Source: Xanthomonas sp. DAR 34887
GTDB lineage: Bacteria; Pseudomonadota; Gammaproteobacteria; Xanthomonadales; Xanthomonadaceae
Assembly: GCF_041245805.1 (NCBI RefSeq)
Contig: NZ_CP162490.1
Coordinates: 659,001 to 723,000 of the forward strand
Direction: 5' to 3'
DNA length: 64,000 bases
The notes beneath the pieces are model-generated. The model did not search any database. It was not told the origin of the DNA and was given only the letters and a program-made list of their open reading frames with translations. Shown piece after piece: positions 28,078-41,919 of the stretch; position 1 is the stretch's first letter; each line of letters begins with the position of its first letter. The translations under genes were made by a program, and so were the position numbers.

Positions 28078-30435
28078 ATGCACAGCATCTGGATCAAGCG
28101 CGCGGCCGCCGCGCTGCTGTTGGCCGCCGCCTGGCCGGCGGCGCACGCCGCCCCCGATTCCGCCGCCGCCAGCCCCGGCGAGCGCGCCGTCGCCGCGGTG
28201 GACCCGTTCATCGGCACAGGCGGCGAAGGCCATACCTACCCCGGCGCCACGGTGCCGTTCGGCATGGTCCAGCTGAGCCCGGACACGCGCATCCAGCCGC
28301 GCAAGGACGCCTACGGCTGGGCCGCCGGCTACCGCTACGACGACCGCAGCCTGGTCGGCTTCTCGCACACGCACTTCTCCGGCACCGGCCATTCCGACCT
28401 GGGCGACGTGCTGCTGATGCCGATCAGCGGCGCGGTACGCCTGGAACGCGGCGACCCGGACAAGCCCGGCAGCGGCTACGGCTCGCGCTTCCGCCACGAC
28501 GATGAACGCGCCGAGCCCGGCTACTACGCGGTGACCCTGGACGACTACAAGGTGCGCGCCGAGTTGACCGCCAGCGCGCGCGCCGGCGTGCACCGCTACA
28601 CCTTCCCCAGGGGCCAGCCGGCGCACGTGCTGCTGGACCTGCGCACCAGCATGTACGACTACCCCGGCAAGATCAGCTGGTCGCGGCTGCGCGTGCGCGC
28701 CGACGGCACCGTCACCGGCTTCCGCGAAACCCGCGGCTGGGCGCCGGGCCGGCAGCTGTACTTCGCGCTGCGCTTCTCGCAGCCGCTGCGCGGCCACGCC
28801 CTGCACAACACCGAGCAGGACATTCCCTACAAGGGCTTCCCGCCGCCGGGCGACAACGACCCCGCCCAGCGCGCGCAGATCGAAGGCCGCCAGCTGGTGG
28901 CCAGCTTCGACTTCGGCCAGGCCACGCGCGAACCGCTGCTGGTGAAGGTGTCGATCTCGCCGGTCAGCGAGGACAGCGCCATCGCCAACCTCGATGCCGA
29001 GGTGCCGGGCTGGGACTTCGACGGCGTGCGCCGCGCCGCTCGCGCGCAGTGGGCGCAGGCGCTCGGCGCGGTGGAGGTGGACGCAGCGCCGCAGCAGCGC
29101 ACCCAGTTCTATACCGCGCTGTACCACAGCCTGCTCGGCCCCACGCTGTTCATGGACAGCGACGGCCGCTACCGCGGGCCGGACAACGCGGTGCACCAGG
29201 CGCAGGGCTACACCAACTATTCGACGTTCTCGCTGTGGGACACCTACCGCGCGCTGCATCCGCTGTTGACCCTGGTGCAACCGCCGCAACGCACCAACGA
29301 CATCGTCAACTCGCTGCTCGCGCACCGCAAGAACAGCCCGTACGGCGTGCTGCCGGTGTGGTCGTTCCAGGGCCTGGAGACCTGGTGCATGATCGGCTAC
29401 CACGCCGTGCCGGTGATCGCCGATGCCTACATGAAAGGCATCCGCGGCTACGACACCAACGCGGCGCTGGAGGCGATGGTGGCCAGCGCCAACTACGGCC
29501 CGTACGACGGCATCGCCCAGTACCGCGAACTGGGCTACGTGCCGATCGACGAGGAAGGCGAGGCCGCATCCAAGACCCTGGAATACGCGTTCGACGACTG
29601 GACCATCGCGCGTATGGCGCAGGCGATGGGCCGCAGCGAGGTGGCCAGCGCATTCGAAAAGCGCGCCGGCAACTGGCGTCATGCCTTCGATGCGAAGACG
29701 GGCTTCATGCGCGCGCGCAAGCGCGACGGCAGCTTCCGTACCCCCTTCGATCCGGACGCCAGCGGCTACGGCACCGACTACACCGAGGGCAACGCCTGGC
29801 AATACTCCTGGTACGTGCCGCAGGACGTGGCCGGCCTGGCCCGCGCGCACGGCGGCGAGGACAAGCTGCTGGCGCGGCTGGACCAGGTGTTCGACGCCAA
29901 GGTCGATCCCAAGGTGTTTGAACACATGGAAGACATCACCGGGCTGATCGGCTGGTACGCGCACGGCAACGAACCCAGCCACCACGTCGCCTATCTGTAC
30001 GCCTACGCCGGCCAGCCCTGGCGCACCCAGGCGCGGCTGCAGCAGATCATGCGCAGCCAGTACGCGGCGCGTCCCGACGGCCTGGCCGGCAACGACGATC
30101 TGGGGCAGATGTCGGCCTGGTATGTGTTCACCGCGCTCGGCTTCTATCCGGTGGCGCCGGCCAGCAACCAATACATCATCGGCCGCCCGTTCCTGCCGCA
30201 CGCCACCCTGGCGCTGCCCAACGGCAAGCGCTTCAGCGTCGTCGCCGACGGCCTGGACGACGCGCATCCCTACATCGGCAGCGTCACCCTCAACGGCCGC
30301 CCGCTGGATCGCGCCTTCCTGCGGCATGAGGAAATCATGGCCGGCGGCGAATTGCGTTTCACCCTGCAGGCCGAGCCGAACACCGCCTGGGCCGCGGGCA
30401 AGGGCGCGGAGCGCGCGTATTCGATGAGCGAGTGA
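28078..30435 (+). CDS. GH92 family alpha-mannosidase (secreted)
   Basis: A 785-residue protein with a signal peptide (KRAAAALLLAAAWPAAHA). Full-length GH92 motifs include VDPFIGTGGEGHTYPGATVP at the mature N-terminus, GFSHTHFSGTGHSDLGD, FYTALYHSLLGPTLFMDSDG, and FSLWDTYRALHPLL. YTEGNAWQYSWYVPQD carries the likely acid Glu, and GNDDLGQMSAWYVFTALG carries the conserved Asp residues. GH92 enzymes are calcium-dependent exo-alpha-mannosidases. It is divergent from the lacI-MFS-epimerase operon, making a complete path from mannoside to fructose. The exact linkage preference cannot be read. Confidence 0.96.
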   Translation: MHSIWIKRAAAALLLAAAWPAAHAAPDSAAASPGERAVAAVDPFIGTGGEGHTYPGATVPFGMVQLSPDTRIQPRKDAYGWAAGYRYDDRSLVGFSHTHFSGTGHSDLGDVLLMPISGAVRLERGDPDKPGSGYGSRFRHDDERAEPGYYAVTLDDYKVRAELTASARAGVHRYTFPRGQPAHVLLDLRTSMYDYPGKISWSRLRVRADGTVTGFRETRGWAPGRQLYFALRFSQPLRGHALHNTEQDIPYKGFPPPGDNDPAQRAQIEGRQLVASFDFGQATREPLLVKVSISPVSEDSAIANLDAEVPGWDFDGVRRAARAQWAQALGAVEVDAAPQQRTQFYTALYHSLLGPTLFMDSDGRYRGPDNAVHQAQGYTNYSTFSLWDTYRALHPLLTLVQPPQRTNDIVNSLLAHRKNSPYGVLPVWSFQGLETWCMIGYHAVPVIADAYMKGIRGYDTNAALEAMVASANYGPYDGIAQYRELGYVPIDEEGEAASKTLEYAFDDWTIARMAQAMGRSEVASAFEKRAGNWRHAFDAKTGFMRARKRDGSFRTPFDPDASGYGTDYTEGNAWQYSWYVPQDVAGLARAHGGEDKLLARLDQVFDAKVDPKVFEHMEDITGLIGWYAHGNEPSHHVAYLYAYAGQPWRTQARLQQIMRSQYAARPDGLAGNDDLGQMSAWYVFTALGFYPVAPASNQYIIGRPFLPHATLALPNGKRFSVVADGLDDAHPYIGSVTLNGRPLDRAFLRHEEIMAGGELRFTLQAEPNTAWAAGKGAERAYSMSE

Positions 30436-30946
30436 GTGGCGTGGGCGTCGCGATGTCGGCGCCCGGGAGCCGCAAGGTTGTGTCACGCTGTCGTCGTCTG
30501 CTGCCGAAGGCGACGCCGCGCGTGTTTTATCGTCCCCCAAGCGCTCCCTCCAGGTGTGGCCGTCGTCAGCGCGTGAAAGCGTGACCGTGCGATGACGTTA
30601 AGGCGTTCGCGACCCAATACGCCTAGCCCGAAACCAACGCGGATCGCCGTGTAGCAAGACTCTCCGTATGTAAGCCGGGCGCCGTTGCGCAGAGCGCAGG
30701 GCTGGCCGCGTATGCGCGCATTTAATGCCATGAACACATTTCATTGGCATCCGCTGTGGTCTCGTTGCACCTGGCCTCGCATCGTCTCGAGCGGCGTCGG
30801 TGCCCCGCATCGAATCCGACTGCAGGATGCGGCGCATTGTGCAGATGCCCTTCCGCTTCCGTCTTGTGCGACGGCCGATCCGGCTGCCGATGGCAAGCGA
30901 CGTTGTCCGGATCGTGCACTCCCCATCACGCGAACGGGATCTTCGA
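30436..30946. other. 511-bp intergenic region before glgE
   Basis: Must contain the glgE operon promoter. I see an imperfect inverted repeat ATGCCATGAA / TTCATTGGCAT around 30726-30751 but no confident -35/-10 pair. In-frame upstream starts for glgE (for example at 30800) lack family-like sequence. Confidence 0.4.
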
Positions 30947-33900
30947 ATGCATGTCTGCCTGCTGTCCCCCTTGACCCATCACGATACGGCCGCAGTGGAG
31001 GCCGTGATGGCGGCCGCGCGCGCCAACGGTTGCGACCATGTGGTGTTGCCCACGCCATTCGCGCAGGACCCGCAGGGGCGATTGGCGGATCCGGCGGCCG
31101 ACGATGCCGCCGGCGACGCGCAGCTGCAGCAGTGGCTGTCGCTGGCGCAGACACACGGCCTGAAGCTGCTGGTGGACCTGCGCATCGACGAGATCGGCGG
31201 CGGCAGCCGGCTGCTGCAGGACCATCCGCACTGGTTCCGCGCGCGCAGCTCCGCGCTGCCGGATCCACGCGCACAGCGCGGCACGCCCGACATCGCCCAG
31301 GGCCGTTTCGCCTACGCCGAGGAAGGCGCGGGTCTGGCGCAGTGGTGGGCGGGGCGGCTGCGCGACTGGCTGCGCGGCGGCCTGACCGGTTTCCGCGTGC
31401 TGCAGCCGCAACGCGTGCCGGCCACCTTGTGGCGCAACCTGATCGCCGACGTGCAGGCGGACATGCCCGATGCGCGCTTCCTGGCCTGGACTCCCGGCCT
31501 GGGCTTGGAGTCCTTGCGCGAGTTGCGTGGCGCCGGCTTCGATGCGGCGTTCTCCTCGCTGGCCTGGTGGGACGGACGCGGCAGCTGGTTCTTCGACGAG
31601 GACGTGGCGCTGCGCAGCCTGGCGCGCAGCGTCATCGCCACGATCGACCCCGATGCGCCGTCGGATGCGCAGCCGCCGTTGCAGCGCGCGCAACGCGTCC
31701 GCTTGGCGTCGGCGTTCGGCGATGCCTGGGCGATCGCCGAACCCACCGCATTGCCGACACCGGCCAATACCGACTCCGACGACGCACCGGCCATCGCAGT
31801 CGATGCCACGCGCGATCTGCGCCTGCGCCCGCTGCTGCGCGATGGTGCGCTGACCGCGGTCGCCGTGGAGCCGCTGGGCGCCGCGCCGTGGCTGGTGCTG
31901 CTCAACAGCGACCGCGACCACCTGCTGCCGGTGCCGGGGTCGGCGCTGCTGCGCCTGCTCGGCGACAGCGAAGCGCTGCTCAGCGACCAGGGCGAGCCGA
32001 TCCAGGGCGACCAGGGCGGCACCCTGGAAGCGGGCGAAGTGCGCGTCTATCGCAGCGTGCCGGCGCGTCCGGTGCTGGCCGCCGCGCGTGCGCGCACGCC
32101 GGCCGATGTCGCCGCCGCTGCGCCGCGGATCTGCATCGAGACGGTGACGCCGTCGGTGGACGATGGCCGTTTCCCGGTCAAGCGCACAATCGGCGACCGC
32201 ATCTGCGTGGAAGCCGACGCGTTCTGCGACGGCCACGACCGCATCGCCGTTGCCTTGCTGTGGCGAGCCGCCGACGCACGCACCTGGTCCACCGCGCCGA
32301 TGCGCGCGCTGGGCAACGACCGCTGGCGCGGTGAATTTCCGCTGGAACGGCTGGGCCGCTACGAATTCCGCATCGAGGCCTGGCGCGACGTCTTCGCCAC
32401 CACCCATGCCGACCTGGAAAAGAAGCGCGCCGCCGGCACGCTGCTGCCGGTGGACGTGCAGGAAGCGCTGGCCCAGGTCGAGGCGGCGCGCGCGCGCAGC
32501 CGCGGCGCATTGGCGGCGCGGCTGAAGGCGATCGTCGCCCGCATCACGCGCAGCGACGATCCTGCGGCACGCGCCGAAATCCTGCTGGAACCCGGCACCG
32601 CCGAGGCCATGGCGCGCGCCGACGACAAGCCGTTCCGCACCGAATACCCGATGACCTTCCGCGTCGAGGCCGAGCGCCGCGGCGCGCATTTCTCCAGCTG
32701 GTACGAACTGTTCCCGCGTTCGCAGAGCGGCGACCCCGCGCGCCATGGCACCTTCGACGACGTCATCGCGCGGCTGCCGCACATCCGTGCGATGGGCTTC
32801 GACGTGCTGTACATGCCGCCGATCCATCCGATCGGCGAAAAGAACCGCAAGGGCCGCAACAACGCGGTGACCGCGCAGCCCGGCGAGCCCGGCAGCCCGT
32901 ACGCGATCGGCTCGGCCGAAGGCGGGCACACCGAGGTGCATTCCGAACTTGGCGGGCTCGAAGGCTTCCGCCGGCTGCGTGCCGCCGCGGCGGCGCAGGG
33001 CCTGGAACTGGCGCTGGATTTCGCGATCCAGTGCGCGCCGGACCATCCCTGGCTGCGCGAGCATCCGGATTGGTTCACCTGGCGCGCCGACGGCTCGATC
33101 CCGTACGCGGAGAACCCGCCGAAGAAGTACCAGGACATCGTCAACGTCGATTTCTACGCCAGCGGCGCGGTGCCCGAGCTATGGAACGCGTTGCGCGACG
33201 CGGTGCTGTTCTGGGTCAACGAAGGCGTGCACCTGTTCCGCGTCGACAACCCGCACACCAAGCCGTTCCCGTTCTGGGAATGGCTGATCGCCGAGGTGCG
33301 CGGGCGCCATCCGCAGGTGGTGTTCCTGTCCGAAGCCTTCACCCGGCCCAAGCCGATGTACCGGCTGGCCAAGGTCGGTTTCTCGCAGTCCTACACCTAC
33401 TTCACCTGGCGCCAGCACAAGGCCGAGCTGCGGGCCTACATCGAAGAACTCAACAGCGGCACGCCGCGCGAATGCTTCCGCCCGCACTTCTTCGTCAACA
33501 CGCCGGACATCAACCCGGTGTTCCTGCAACAGAGCGGCCGCGGCGGCCACCTGATCCGCGCCGCGCTGGCCACCACGCTGTCCGGCCTGTGGGGCATGTA
33601 CCAGGGCTTCGAACTGTGCGAAGCCACGCCGCTGGCGCCGGGCAAGGAGGAATACCTGGACTCGGAGAAATACCAGCTGCGCGCCTGGCCCGAGCGCGCG
33701 CCCGGCGACATCGTCGACGAGATCACCCGCCTCAACCTGCTGCGCCGCCAGCATCCGGAACTGCAGTCGCACCTTGGCACGCGCTTCTACGTGGCGCACA
33801 ACGACCAGGTGCTGTACTTCGGCAAGTTCCTCGATGAGGCACACCTGGCGCGCAGCCGCAGCCTGGTGCTGGTGGCGGTCAGCCTGGATCCGCATGCCGC

Positions 33901-34077
33901 GCAGGACGCGCAGATCGAAGTGCCGCTGTGGGAGCTGGGCCTGCCCGACCACGCCAGCGTCGCGGTGCAGGACCTGTGGGACGGCCATGAATTCGCCTGG
34001 CACGGCAAGCAGCAGACCATTCGCCTCGATCCTTCGCGGCCGTTTTCCCTATGGCGCATCCGCGTCGGAGCAAGTGC

Positions 34078-34081
<4 letters not shown>
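30947..34081 (+). CDS. glgE: Maltose-1-phosphate maltosyltransferase GlgE with extra N-terminal domain
   Basis: Extends alpha-1,4-glucan using maltose-1-phosphate. The catalytic part (about residues 430-1044) is complete: FDVLYMPPIHPIGEKNRKG, LALDFAIQCAPDHPWL, LFRVDNPHTKPFPFWEWL (nucleophile Asp), VFLSEAFTRPKPMYRLAKVG (acid/base Glu). The first roughly 430 residues are an addition. They resemble a GH13-type barrel (VVLPTPFAQDPQGRL, LKLLVDLRIDEIG, GGLTGFRVLQPQR) but carry Val-Leu where the catalytic Asp should be. At 1044 residues it is much longer than the roughly 660-700-residue actinobacterial GlgE. Its stop overlaps the treS start (ATGA). The start at 30947 is tentative because the ribosome site is weak. 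Confidence 0.93.
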
Positions 34082-37433
<3,352 letters not shown>

Positions 37434-37437
<4 letters not shown>

Positions 37438-39620
37438 GTGATGCCGGCCACGCCTGGGACGAAGCGACACTGCGCGCCTTCGCCAACGCCCGCCATGGCG
37501 ACCCGTTCGCCGTGCTCGGCGCGCACCGCATCGGCGAGGCGCGCGTATTGCGCAGCTACCAGCCCGGCGCCGACGCGGTGAGCGCGGTGCTCGACGACGG
37601 CCGCGAGGTGCCGCTGCAGGAAGGCCCCAGCCCGGGCTTCTTCGCCGCCACGCTGCCCGACGACGGCCGTTACCGCCTGCGCATCCGCTGGCCCGGCGGC
37701 GAGCAAGAGACCGAGGACGCCTACGCCTTCGGCCCGCAGCTCAGCGACTTCGACCTGCACCTGATCGCCGAAGGCCACCACCTGCAACTGGCCGACGCGC
37801 TGGGCGCCAACGTGGTCGAGGTGGACGGCGTGCGCGGCACCCGCTTCGCCGTGTGGGCGCCCAACGCCACCCGCGTGGCGGTGATCGGCGACTTCAACAC
37901 CTGGGACGCGCGCCGCCACCCGATGCGCCTGCGCCACCAGGCCGGCGTGTGGGAACTGTTCGTGCCCGGCGTCGCTGCCGGCGCGCACTACAAATACGCC
38001 CTGCGCGGCCCGCGCGGCGAAGACCTGCCGGCCAAGGCCGACCCGGTCGCGCGCCGCGCCGAACTGGCGCCCGGCACCGCCTCCATCGTGCCCGATCCCG
38101 CCCCGTTCCAATGGCGCGACGACGCCTGGATGGCGTCGCGCGCGCGCCGCCACAGCCCGAACGCGCCGCTGAGCGTGTACGAGATCCACGCCGGCTCGTG
38201 GATGCACGGCGACGACGGCAGCATGCTCGACTGGGACGCCCTGGCCGACCGCCTGATTCCCTACGTCGCCGACATGGGCTTCACCCATATCGAACTGATG
38301 CCGGTCACCGAACATCCGTTCGGCGGCTCCTGGGGCTACCAGCCGCTGGGCCTGTTCGCGCCCACCGCGCGCTTCGGCAGCCCGGAAGGCTTCGCCCGCT
38401 TCGTTGACCGCTGCCACCGCGAGGACATCGGCGTCATCGTCGACTGGGTGCCGGCGCATTTCCCCACCGACGCGCACGGCCTGGCGCATTTCGATGGCAC
38501 CTCGCTGTACGAACACGCCGACCCGCGCGAAGGCTTCCACCGCGACTGGAACACCCTCATCTACAACCACGGCCGGCGCGAAGTCTCCGGCTTCCTGATC
38601 GCCAGCGCCCTGGAATTCCTGCAGCGCTATCACGTCGACGGCTTGCGCGTGGACGCGGTCGCCTCCATGCTTTACCGCGACTACAGCCGCAACGCCGGCG
38701 AGTGGGTGCCCAACATCCATGGCGGCCGCGAGAACTACGAAACCATCGCCTTCCTGCGCCGGCTCAACCAGGTCGTGGCCGAACACGCCCCGGGCGCCAT
38801 CACCATCGCCGAGGAATCCACCGCCTGGCCGGGCGTCACCGCCGACCTGGCGCACGGCGGCCTGGGCTTCGACTACAAGTGGAATATGGGCTGGATGCAC
38901 GACAGCCTGCACTACATCGAACTGGACCCCATCTACCGCCGCTACCACCACGGCGAACTGACCTTCAGCATGGTCTACGCGTATTCCGAGCGCTTCATGC
39001 TGCCCATCTCCCACGACGAAGTGGTGCACGGCAAGCGCTCCCTGCTCGGGCGCATGCCCGGCGACGACTGGCAGCGCTTCGCCAACCTGCGCGCCTACCT
39101 CGGCTACATGTACACCCACCCCGGGCGCAAGTTGCTGTTCATGGGCTGCGAAATCGCCCAGCCCACCGAGTGGAACCACGACGCCGCGCTGCCCTGGCAC
39201 CTGCTCGACGACCCGCGCCACCGCGGCATCCAGCGCCTGGTCCGCGACCTCAACCGCCTGTACGCCGAACACCCCGCGCTGCACGCCCTCGACGACGACC
39301 CCGACGGCTTCGCCTGGGTCATCGGCGACGACGCCAACAACAGCCTGTTCGCCTACCTGCGCAAGCCCAAGGGCAACGACGCCCCGCTGCTGGTGGTGAC
39401 CAACCTCACCCCGCTGGTGCACCACGGCTACCGCATCGGCGTGCCCCGCGGCGGCCGCTGGCGCGAACTGCTGAACTCCGACGCCGAGATCTACGGCGGC
39501 AGCAACACCGGCAACGGCGGCAGCGTGCGCACCGAGAACGTCGGCGCGCATGGGCATGCGGCGTCGCTGTCGCTGACCATCCCGCCGCTGGGGGTGCTGG
39601 TGTTGGGGTTGGAGGATTGA
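37434..39620 (+). CDS. glgB: 1,4-alpha-glucan branching enzyme
   Basis: Introduces alpha-1,6 branches into the polymer made by GlgE. A 728-residue GH13_9/CBM48 enzyme. The N-terminal module starts at ANARHGDPFAVLGAHRIGE, CBM48 is around TRVAVIGDFNTWDARRHPM, and the catalytic barrel has ELMPVTEHPFGGSWGYQ, YHVDGLRVDAVASMLYRDYS (nucleophile Asp), AITIAEESTAWPGVT (acid Glu) and LPISHDEVVHGKRSLLGRMP. It is the last gene of the glgE-treS-glgB operon, followed by a hairpin. No glgC or glgA is nearby, so this operon relies on trehalose-derived maltose-1-phosphate. Confidence 0.98.
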
Positions 39621-39645
39621 GGGGAGGGCGGTTGAGCGGATAGCG

Positions 39646-39672
39646 GCGCCGCATCGGCCACCGATGCGGCGC
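39646..39672 (+). terminator. Hairpin after glgB
   Basis: A perfect 12-bp stem GCGCCGCATCGG / CCGATGCGGCGC with a 3-nt loop lies 26 bp after the glgB stop. It is followed by TGTTG rather than a full T-run, so termination is plausible but not certain. Confidence 0.55.
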
Positions 39673-39693
39673 TGTTGCGGCAAAGCAGGCTGT

Positions 39694-39717
39694 TGTGGGA
39701 GGGACTTCAGTCCCGAC
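39694..39717. repeat. Dispersed GGGACTTCAGTCCC palindrome
   Basis: TGTGGGAGGGACTTCAGTCCCGAC, a short hairpin element of the kind scattered between Xanthomonas genes. It lies in the 359-bp gap between glgB and the tRNA, which otherwise holds no gene I can support. Confidence 0.6.
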
Positions 39718-39883
39718 GGGCTTTCCCAGCCCACTATCAGAGCTGACGCTCTTCCATCGCGGATTGCCGGTGGCGTCCCAATCAGGCGCAGTCCTGCCTT
39801 TTGCCCTGGGTAGCCAACACGCATGCGAGTCAGCGGCTGCACGCGCATCGGACAGCCCAGGAAGACACGACACCACCGCGGAC

Positions 39884-39979
39884 GCTAAACTCACGCCCGC
39901 CTCGGCGCCTTCCTCTGCATGCACGCCAGAGGCGCCAAGCCGGCGGCCACGCATCGGCCCGCCCGCTCCGGACGCGTCC
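39884..39979 (+). repeat. Upstream flank of tRNA copy 1 (direct repeat with 42905-43005)
   Basis: About 95 bp before the tRNA is repeated, with scattered substitutions, before the second tRNA copy. The longest identical stretches are CCTTCCTCTGCATGCACGCC and CGCCCGCTCCGGACGCGTCC. It probably contains the tRNA promoter and was copied along with the tRNA. Confidence 0.85.
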
Positions 39980-40055
39980 GGGCCTATAGCTCAACGGTTA
40001 GAGCAGAGGACTCATAATCCTTTGGTTCCAGGTTCGAATCCTGGTGGGCCCACCA
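39980..40055 (+). tRNA. ileX: tRNA-Ile2 (anticodon CAU, lysidine type)
   Basis: A complete 76-nt cloverleaf starting GGGCCTATAGCTCAACGG, with anticodon loop CTCATAA, T-loop GGTTCGAATCC and an encoded CCA end. CAU could be elongator Met or Ile2. The acceptor pairs C4-G69 and C5-G68, known determinants for the lysidine synthetase TilS, and overall likeness to E. coli ileX favour Ile2 decoding AUA. The same locus is repeated in altered form at 43006. Confidence 0.85.
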
Positions 40056-40056
40056 T

Positions 40057-40132
40057 CAGCATGCAAAGGCAATAGCATGTGGGCTGCCGTTGGATGGGGC
40101 GACAGATGAAACTCCAACCGATCCCGTTCTCA
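40057..40132 (+). repeat. tRNA downstream-flank repeat, copy A
   Basis: Begins CAGCATGCAAAGGCAATAGC and ends near CCCGTTCTC. The first 30 bases, including the tRNA ACCA, match copy C at 25 positions. The rest of the gap to 40431 holds no gene I can support. Confidence 0.65.
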
Positions 40133-40431
40133 CCTGTCGGCTTAAGATGATACGGACGCTCGCAGGCTAGAACTGGGCGCGCAGCGGCGGCGACGCATGA
40201 GGGTCATCGGAACACAGTTTAACTGAGGGGTAGCCCTAGAAGATCGCTGCAACTTCCGTGGTAGCAGCTAAAGGCTCGACGACAAAGGCCACGAGCGCAA
40301 TTTGATGCAAGCTCAACGTTTTTCAGATAAATTCCAAGCAGACGGTCGAAGCCGTCGGGGAGCTTGACCATTACGTCTGTTCGCTGCATCGCCGCGAGCA
40401 CGCCGTTATTCCAACTGGAAGGAACCATGCA

Positions 40432-41084
40432 ATGAAGAGAGGGAACGTTCTCGGCCTAGTCATAGGCACCATCCTAGTGACCGGAACCACTGCGGCGACA
40501 TTGGCTTACGCAGGTGGGTGGTGTACGCCCACCAATTGCTATGTCTGGGAGTCCGTCCCGCCCGGCTGGGGAAGCGGAGGAAGCGGCTCCGGCAGCTACG
40601 ACAATACCCAGACGTATGGGCAACCGGATCCCCAAGCGGTATGTGAAGACCTCACCGCCAACCCAGAACCGAACTGCAATGTGAATAATCCGCCGCCGCT
40701 GATCCAGAACGGATGTGGATCGGCCTCTGTGGACGTACCAGACTTTCTCGTTTCCTTTACGATCCCGTGGCCGCGGCATCGTATGGCGGAATCTTTACAG
40801 CGGCTTGCAACAAACACGATGTTTGCTATGGAACCTCGTGGCAGACAAAAGCCTGGTGCGATGCTGATCTTAAGAATGACATGATCGCCGGCGCTAAGGC
40901 CGCCATTCCAGCAAGTGTTTACCCAATCTTCCAGGCTGATGTTGAGGGGCAGGCGAATGCATACTCAGCTGGACTTCAGTGGGGAGCCATTGAAACATTC
41001 GTCGCAATACCTGTCTGGATGGATGCGCAAGTTGACGCTCGTTGCCGGACGTGGTCGTATGCCATGAAGTACTACTGTCACTAA
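40432..41084 (+). pseudogene. Secreted phospholipase A2-like protein, frameshifted
   Basis: The first frame encodes a signal peptide (GLVIGTILVTGTTAATLAYA), a Gly/Ser-rich stretch, and NPPPLIQNGCGSASVDVPDF. The homology then continues in the -1 frame from about 40750: LYDPVAAASYGGIFTAACNK, then HDVCYGTSWQTKAWCDADLK. The second part carries the PLA2 signature Cys-x2-His-Asp-x-Cys-Tyr with the catalytic His-Asp pair and paired cysteines, ending at 41084. No standard slippery heptamer is present, so one lost base (mutation or sequencing error) is likely. The next gene starts 17 bp later. The role could be a lipid-degrading toxin or effector (inferred). Confidence 0.75.
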
Positions 41085-41100
41085 GAAAAAGGACTTCATC

Positions 41101-41919
41101 ATGAAACATAAGGCAGTTGTACTTGGTGTCTTGGCTCTCGTGCTAATCGCTGGAGTAGCGGCATATAGCTATAAGCACGTCGCTCCTGAATCCTCGGGAG
41201 GTCACGTAGACGGTGCACCAAGGCAATTGGGAGAGTACACCGCTGCAGAGAAAGAACTCCGGCAAGCGGCCACCAAGAAGCAGTCATTCGCGCCAAGGAA
41301 AGTTGCGGTCGGCGACATTCTTGCGGGGGACACCAGGGTGGTGGCCCTGTCGGAGGACGAACGGGCTTGGTTGGAAAACCACCACTTCTTAACCAGAGCG
41401 GAAATAGAGGCAGCGAAGTCTATTCCGGATGAAACGCTAAAAAAGTCTCGCACAGACGCACTTTCGCAAACTCTGTGGGGACTGCGGCTGCTGGATAGAG
41501 GCGACACGACTTCCGCTGCCTCAGTTCTAGAAAATGCAGCTTCGCACGGCTCTATCTATGCGTATGAAGAAGCAGCTGTCGCGCAGCTCAAGCAGCAGAT
41601 TCAAAACAACAGGGGCGATGTGGATCAAAGTACGCAGAATGCGTTTCGCGCTCGTATGGAGGTGGCGAAGATTATGGGGGATCACAGAGCGGATGCACTG
41701 TTCTCCGAGTATTTCCCAAGTTATGATAGCCAAGCTAATGCACAAGCTGTACAGACTCAGACGACGGAGTTTTTGCGCCAGCTGGGGGCCAATACGCAGG
41801 CCCAGGGAACAACATCCGCAGGTCCCGATCCGCGACCTAATGCCGATCTCTGGGCGAACCTGCAAAAGCTGCAAGCTACAGGGGGATCGGCAGACCTGAT
41901 CTCCGTATATGGACCATGA
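41101..41919 (+). CDS. Membrane-anchored hypothetical protein
   Basis: A 272-residue protein I do not recognise. It has one N-terminal hydrophobic helix (KAVVLGVLALVLIAGVAAYS), probably an uncleaved anchor or signal, followed by a hydrophilic, Ala/Gln-rich, mostly helical region. LENAASHGSIYAYEEAAVAQ resembles a Sel1/TPR-like helix pair but gives no firm domain call. It lies between the PLA2-like gene and the Fic gene and overlaps the latter by 4 bp (ATGA), so the two are coupled. Base composition is more A+T-rich than flanking chromosome. Confidence 0.75.
   Translation: MKHKAVVLGVLALVLIAGVAAYSYKHVAPESSGGHVDGAPRQLGEYTAAEKELRQAATKKQSFAPRKVAVGDILAGDTRVVALSEDERAWLENHHFLTRAEIEAAKSIPDETLKKSRTDALSQTLWGLRLLDRGDTTSAASVLENAASHGSIYAYEEAAVAQLKQQIQNNRGDVDQSTQNAFRARMEVAKIMGDHRADALFSEYFPSYDSQANAQAVQTQTTEFLRQLGANTQAQGTTSAGPDPRPNADLWANLQKLQATGGSADLISVYGP

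Noticed and set aside
27961..30540. 859-residue open frame opposite the GH92 gene
   Set aside because: Exact antisense of an intact GH92 enzyme, without recognisable motifs.
40740..40775. Programmed ribosomal frameshift in the PLA2-like gene
   Set aside because: No X-XXY-YYZ heptamer and no clear downstream pseudoknot. A lost base is simpler.
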